From positions 744,001-808,000 of the forward strand of contig NZ_CP042823.1 in NCBI RefSeq assembly GCF_008000895.1: 64,000 bases of DNA. The letters are read 5' to 3'. Below, piece after piece: positions 61,648 through 64,000 of the stretch (position 1 is its first letter; each line of letters opens with the position of its first letter). A program made the position numbers and the translations under genes. This DNA is from Methylobacterium sp. WL1. GTDB lineage: Bacteria; Pseudomonadota; Alphaproteobacteria; Rhizobiales; Beijerinckiaceae. Under the pieces are notes generated by a model that was not told where the DNA came from, ran no database searches, and worked only from the letters and a program-made list of their open reading frames with translations.

Positions 61648-62630
61648 GGATCGGCGTTGCCGCGCAGCCCCGGTACGGACGGCTCGGGTTGCGGTTGGGT
61701 CTGATGGCCGCCGCCGTGGTGCTGGCCGCCCTCGTGGCAGCCGGGCTGGCCTGGCTCATCGCCCCCGGGATCGCCGCGCCGCCGGCACGCTCGCCGTTCG
61801 GCATCGGCTTCCGCGAGGCGGCCCCGGCCGCCTCGGGTCTCGGCGGCGTGATCCTGGCCCTGCAGGCGAGCTTCTCCCGCAGCCTCAACGCCGCCGTATT
61901 GGCGCTGAAGGGCGGCGGCGACTGGGCGCCGCTGATCGGCCTGGCCTTCGCGTACGGCGTGTTCCACGCCGCCGGCCCCGGCCACGGCAAGGCGGTGATC
62001 GCCGGCTACATCCTGGCAGGCGAGCGGGCCCTGCGTCGGGGCTGCGCCCTGAGCGCCTGCGCGGCCCTGCTCCAGGCGCTGGTCGCGGGGGCGATCGTCG
62101 GGATCGGCACCGTGGTGCTGAACGCCACCGCAGCCGGAGTGACCCGGGCCGGAACCGTGATCGAGACCGCCAGCTTCGCCCTCGTCGCCGTGGTCGGGCT
62201 GTCGCTGACCTGGCGTAAGGCCGGCCGGCTCGTCCAACTCGGGACGCCCTGCGGACCTGGCTGCGCCCACCTGCCCGACGCCCGGACGCTCGACAGCCTG
62301 GATAGCTGGCGCGCCCGCGCCGGCGTGGTCCTGGCGGCGGGCTCGCGGCCCTGCGCCGGAGCGGTGCTGATCCTGGTCTTCGCGGTCTCGCAGGGGGTGC
62401 CGGGGGCGGGGATCCTGGCTGTCCTGGCGATGGCGGTGGGCACCGCGCTGACCACCACGGCCCTGGCCTGCCTCGCAGTCTTCGCCAAGCGTGCGGCCCT
62501 GCGCCTCGCGGGCGGTCGCGGCCAAGCGGGTCTGCTGGCCATCGGCGGCCTGGAGCTCGTGGCCGCCGCCTTCGTGCTGGTGCTGGGCGTCGCGATGCTG
62601 TCCGGCCTGGCACTGAACCTCGGCGGGTGA
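61638..62630 (+). CDS. NicO-family (RcnA-like) nickel/cobalt transporter
   Basis: 330 residues, about seven membrane segments. Family motifs: FHAAGPGHGKAVIAGYILAG with the H-x4-G-x-G-H-G metal pattern and GSRPCAGAVLILVFAVSQG. It likely exports or imports Ni2+ or Co2+; the His-rich cytoplasmic loop of RcnA is shorter here (C-G-P-G-C-A-H). The ATG at 61638 overlaps the DUF1007 gene, so the two are coupled. Confidence 0.88.
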   Translation: MSVGIGVAAQPRYGRLGLRLGLMAAAVVLAALVAAGLAWLIAPGIAAPPARSPFGIGFREAAPAASGLGGVILALQASFSRSLNAAVLALKGGGDWAPLIGLAFAYGVFHAAGPGHGKAVIAGYILAGERALRRGCALSACAALLQALVAGAIVGIGTVVLNATAAGVTRAGTVIETASFALVAVVGLSLTWRKAGRLVQLGTPCGPGCAHLPDARTLDSLDSWRARAGVVLAAGSRPCAGAVLILVFAVSQGVPGAGILAVLAMAVGTALTTTALACLAVFAKRAALRLAGGRGQAGLLAIGGLELVAAAFVLVLGVAMLSGLALNLGG

Positions 62631-62776
62631 GTCCGCAATCGAACGGTCGAAACCCGTTTGCGGATGCCGGGCAGCGCGCGGGCTGTCGCAGGATCAGCCC
62701 CTTACCGGCGAGCGAAATCGTCTCGCCAACAGGGCTTTAGCGTGTCACGCTGCCGTCTCGAGGCGGAGGAGCGCGG

Positions 62777-63493
62777 ATGCACGCCGACTTCCTGACGATC
62801 CTGAACTGGCGCCTGCTGGCCGGATCGCATCCCTTCCCGGGTCCCGATGGCGGAACCTGCATCAACGAGGCGGCGATCGTGGCCGCCGGGCTGCCTTACA
62901 AGGCGATCCGTTCCAGCGCCGATTGCCCACCCTGCTTCTCCAGGCCGATCGCGGCCTACGCGCTGGGCCTCAACGACGCGATGCCGGACGACGCGCGGTC
63001 CCAATTGATCGCCTTCGTGCTGCGGCTGTCCGGCAGCGCCGACCGGCCGGACGTCGAGGCTGCCCGGACCCGGCGCCTCGCTCTGGACAGCATCCGGCAG
63101 ATCCTGGCGCCCCTCTGCGCTCGGGCCGGCATGGCCGAGCATGCCGAGGCCTGTGCCGGCGCGCCGGACCTGAGCCTGGGCCTGGCGGCGGCACGGTCGG
63201 CCGAATGGCAGGGCGGCGCGCTGGCGCAGGAAGCCGCCCGCATGCGGCGCTGGCGGGACGGCGCACTGCAATCCGCGGTCGCCCGCACGGCGACGGCGGC
63301 CCAGCGCGCGGCCGAGGATGCCCGCTGTGCCGCCGAGGTCGCCGAGGGCGCGGCCCCGTTCGTGCCGGACACCTGGGCGCGGGCCTGCACGATCCTCGAC
63401 GCTGCCCTGGCGATCGGCCGGCAGGCGCCGGAGATCGACCTCATCGGCGCCCGTGCGCGCCTCGACGCGGCCCGGGCGCGAATCCCGGCCTGA
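62777..63493 (+). CDS. Conserved hypothetical protein with a CINE/DCPPC motif
   Basis: 238 residues, not recognised as a named family. The N-terminal part reads GSHPFPGPDGGTCINEAA then IVAAGLPYKAIRSSADCPPC and FSRPIAAYALGLNDAMPDDA, a dense and conserved-looking pattern with Cys in CINE and in DCPPC that could bind metal or act as a redox pair. The second half (about 150-238) is Ala-rich helix with RTATAAQRAAEDARCAAEVA and may be a coiled coil. GGAGGAG lies 6-12 nt before the ATG. It is convergent with the phosphatase gene, stops abutting. Confidence 0.75.
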   Translation: MHADFLTILNWRLLAGSHPFPGPDGGTCINEAAIVAAGLPYKAIRSSADCPPCFSRPIAAYALGLNDAMPDDARSQLIAFVLRLSGSADRPDVEAARTRRLALDSIRQILAPLCARAGMAEHAEACAGAPDLSLGLAAARSAEWQGGALAQEAARMRRWRDGALQSAVARTATAAQRAAEDARCAAEVAEGAAPFVPDTWARACTILDAALAIGRQAPEIDLIGARARLDAARARIPA

Positions 63494-64000
63494 TCAGGCC
63501 AGGACGGGCTCGGCGGCGAGGTCCAGTTCGATGGAGGCGCAGTTCTCCAGGAATGTGCCGGTGAGGTGATAGAAGAACGTCCCGTGACCGACCACCGCGA
63601 TCGTCGTCTCGGGCCGCCCCCGCAGCCACTCCCGGAATCCGGCCACGCGGGCGTCGAACAGGTGGCGCGGCTCTACCGGGTATCCGCCGACCTCGCAGCC
63701 GGGCTCGGCATGCCACCACACCTCGGGCAGGTGGCCGACATCGAGATGCGGGAACTCGGCGGCGATCTCGGAGGCGGCCCGGCCGACGTCGCAGCTGCTC
63801 TCCTGGCACTCCCGGTGCAGCACCTCGACCAGCACCCGCGGCTGGTTCGGGTGCTCGCCGAACAGGATCGCGGCGGTCTCGATCGCCCGGGTCAGCGGCG
63901 AGATCACCACCAGCTCGAACGGGATATCCTTCAGTCGCTCCCGCGCGTCCCGGGCCTGGGCCTGACCTCGCGGGGTCAGGCGGGCGTCGAGCAGGCCGGG
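63494..64000 (-). CDS. Histidine phosphatase superfamily protein, 5' end outside window
   Basis: Partial, 168 C-terminal codons. The visible part begins in the loop DARLTPRGQAQARDARERLK, then VVISPLTRAIETAAILFGEH and AVVGHGTFFYHLTG, the second catalytic His motif of phosphoglycerate mutase-like phosphatases. The R-H-G motif with the phospho-accepting His would be in the missing N-terminus. Substrate unknown. Confidence 0.9.
   Translation of the reverse strand, partial: PGLLDARLTPRGQAQARDARERLKDIPFELVVISPLTRAIETAAILFGEHPNQPRVLVEVLHRECQESSCDVGRAASEIAAEFPHLDVGHLPEVWWHAEPGCEVGGYPVEPRHLFDARVAGFREWLRGRPETTIAVVGHGTFFYHLTGTFLENCASIELDLAAEPVLA

Overview
This is a chromosomal window from a very GC-rich alphaproteobacterium. 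The gene content (NasST-controlled nitrate assimilation, SecDF next to complex I assembly factor homologues, rhizobial-type liv/glt transporters, short interspersed palindromes) suggests Hyphomicrobiales, most likely Methylobacteriaceae. That is inferred from protein style only: no rRNA or methylotrophy marker lies in the window. About 65 protein genes are supported. I see no tRNA, rRNA, CRISPR array, prophage or intact insertion sequence.

Layout. 1-859: 3' part of a GH15 glucoamylase-like gene. 1.7-13.4 kb: a nitrate/nitrite assimilation unit, with the regulators nasT-nasS, then a leader region, a NirB-like FAD reductase, nirA, an Fe-S/flavin NADPH reductase, nasA and cysG. 13.5-13.8 kb: wreck of a toxin-antitoxin pair. 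13.8-18 kb: nudC, a HIT protein, an exported protein, a universal stress protein and an acyltransferase. 18-25 kb: a DUF4142 protein, carbonic anhydrase, a Nudix hydrolase, a DUF429 protein, a CitE-like lyase, dUTPase, a DUF815 ATPase and OsmC. 25.2-28 kb: serS-surE-pcm. 28-28.6 kb: a DUF4926/DUF6883 pair, the second gene broken. 28.9-33.4 kb: homologues of NDUFAF6 and NDUFAF3, then secF, secD and yajC. 33.5-43 kb: a hydrolase, two YidB-like proteins, a LysM/LytM lipoprotein, a porin, rlmJ, RNase T2 and an extensin-like lipoprotein. 43-49 kb: an amidase, an SDR, an AI-2E family protein, moaE and a double gamma-carbonic-anhydrase-like protein. 49-58.4 kb: a glutamate/aspartate ABC operon and a branched-chain amino acid ABC operon. 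58.6-64 kb: a DAACS symporter with a GltI-like binding protein, a DUF1007-NicO metal pair, a conserved unknown and a partial histidine phosphatase.

How the parts work together. The nitrate region shows a complete control logic in DNA. A sigma-54-like promoter (4021-4036) is followed at the expected distance by an ANTAR-type hexaloop hairpin and a second hairpin. The 3' arm of the second hairpin is also the 5' arm of an intrinsic terminator (4083-4146). NasT (ANTAR) and NasS (nitrate/nitrite sensor), encoded just upstream, are the expected regulators of that terminator. A further strong sigma-54-like site precedes gltI, a good one precedes nasTS, and weaker ones precede nasA and the DAACS gene. 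This suggests that much of the window's nitrogen acquisition is under NtrC/RpoN control.

The most interesting observations are the overlapping hairpin/terminator leader, NasT with His in place of the receiver Asp, the 4Fe-4S/flavoprotein partner of NirA, the DUF4926-DUF6883 pair with an in-frame TGA, the decayed toxin-antitoxin locus, the complex I assembly/Sec cluster, and a DUF4142 protein split by a glycine-rich segment.
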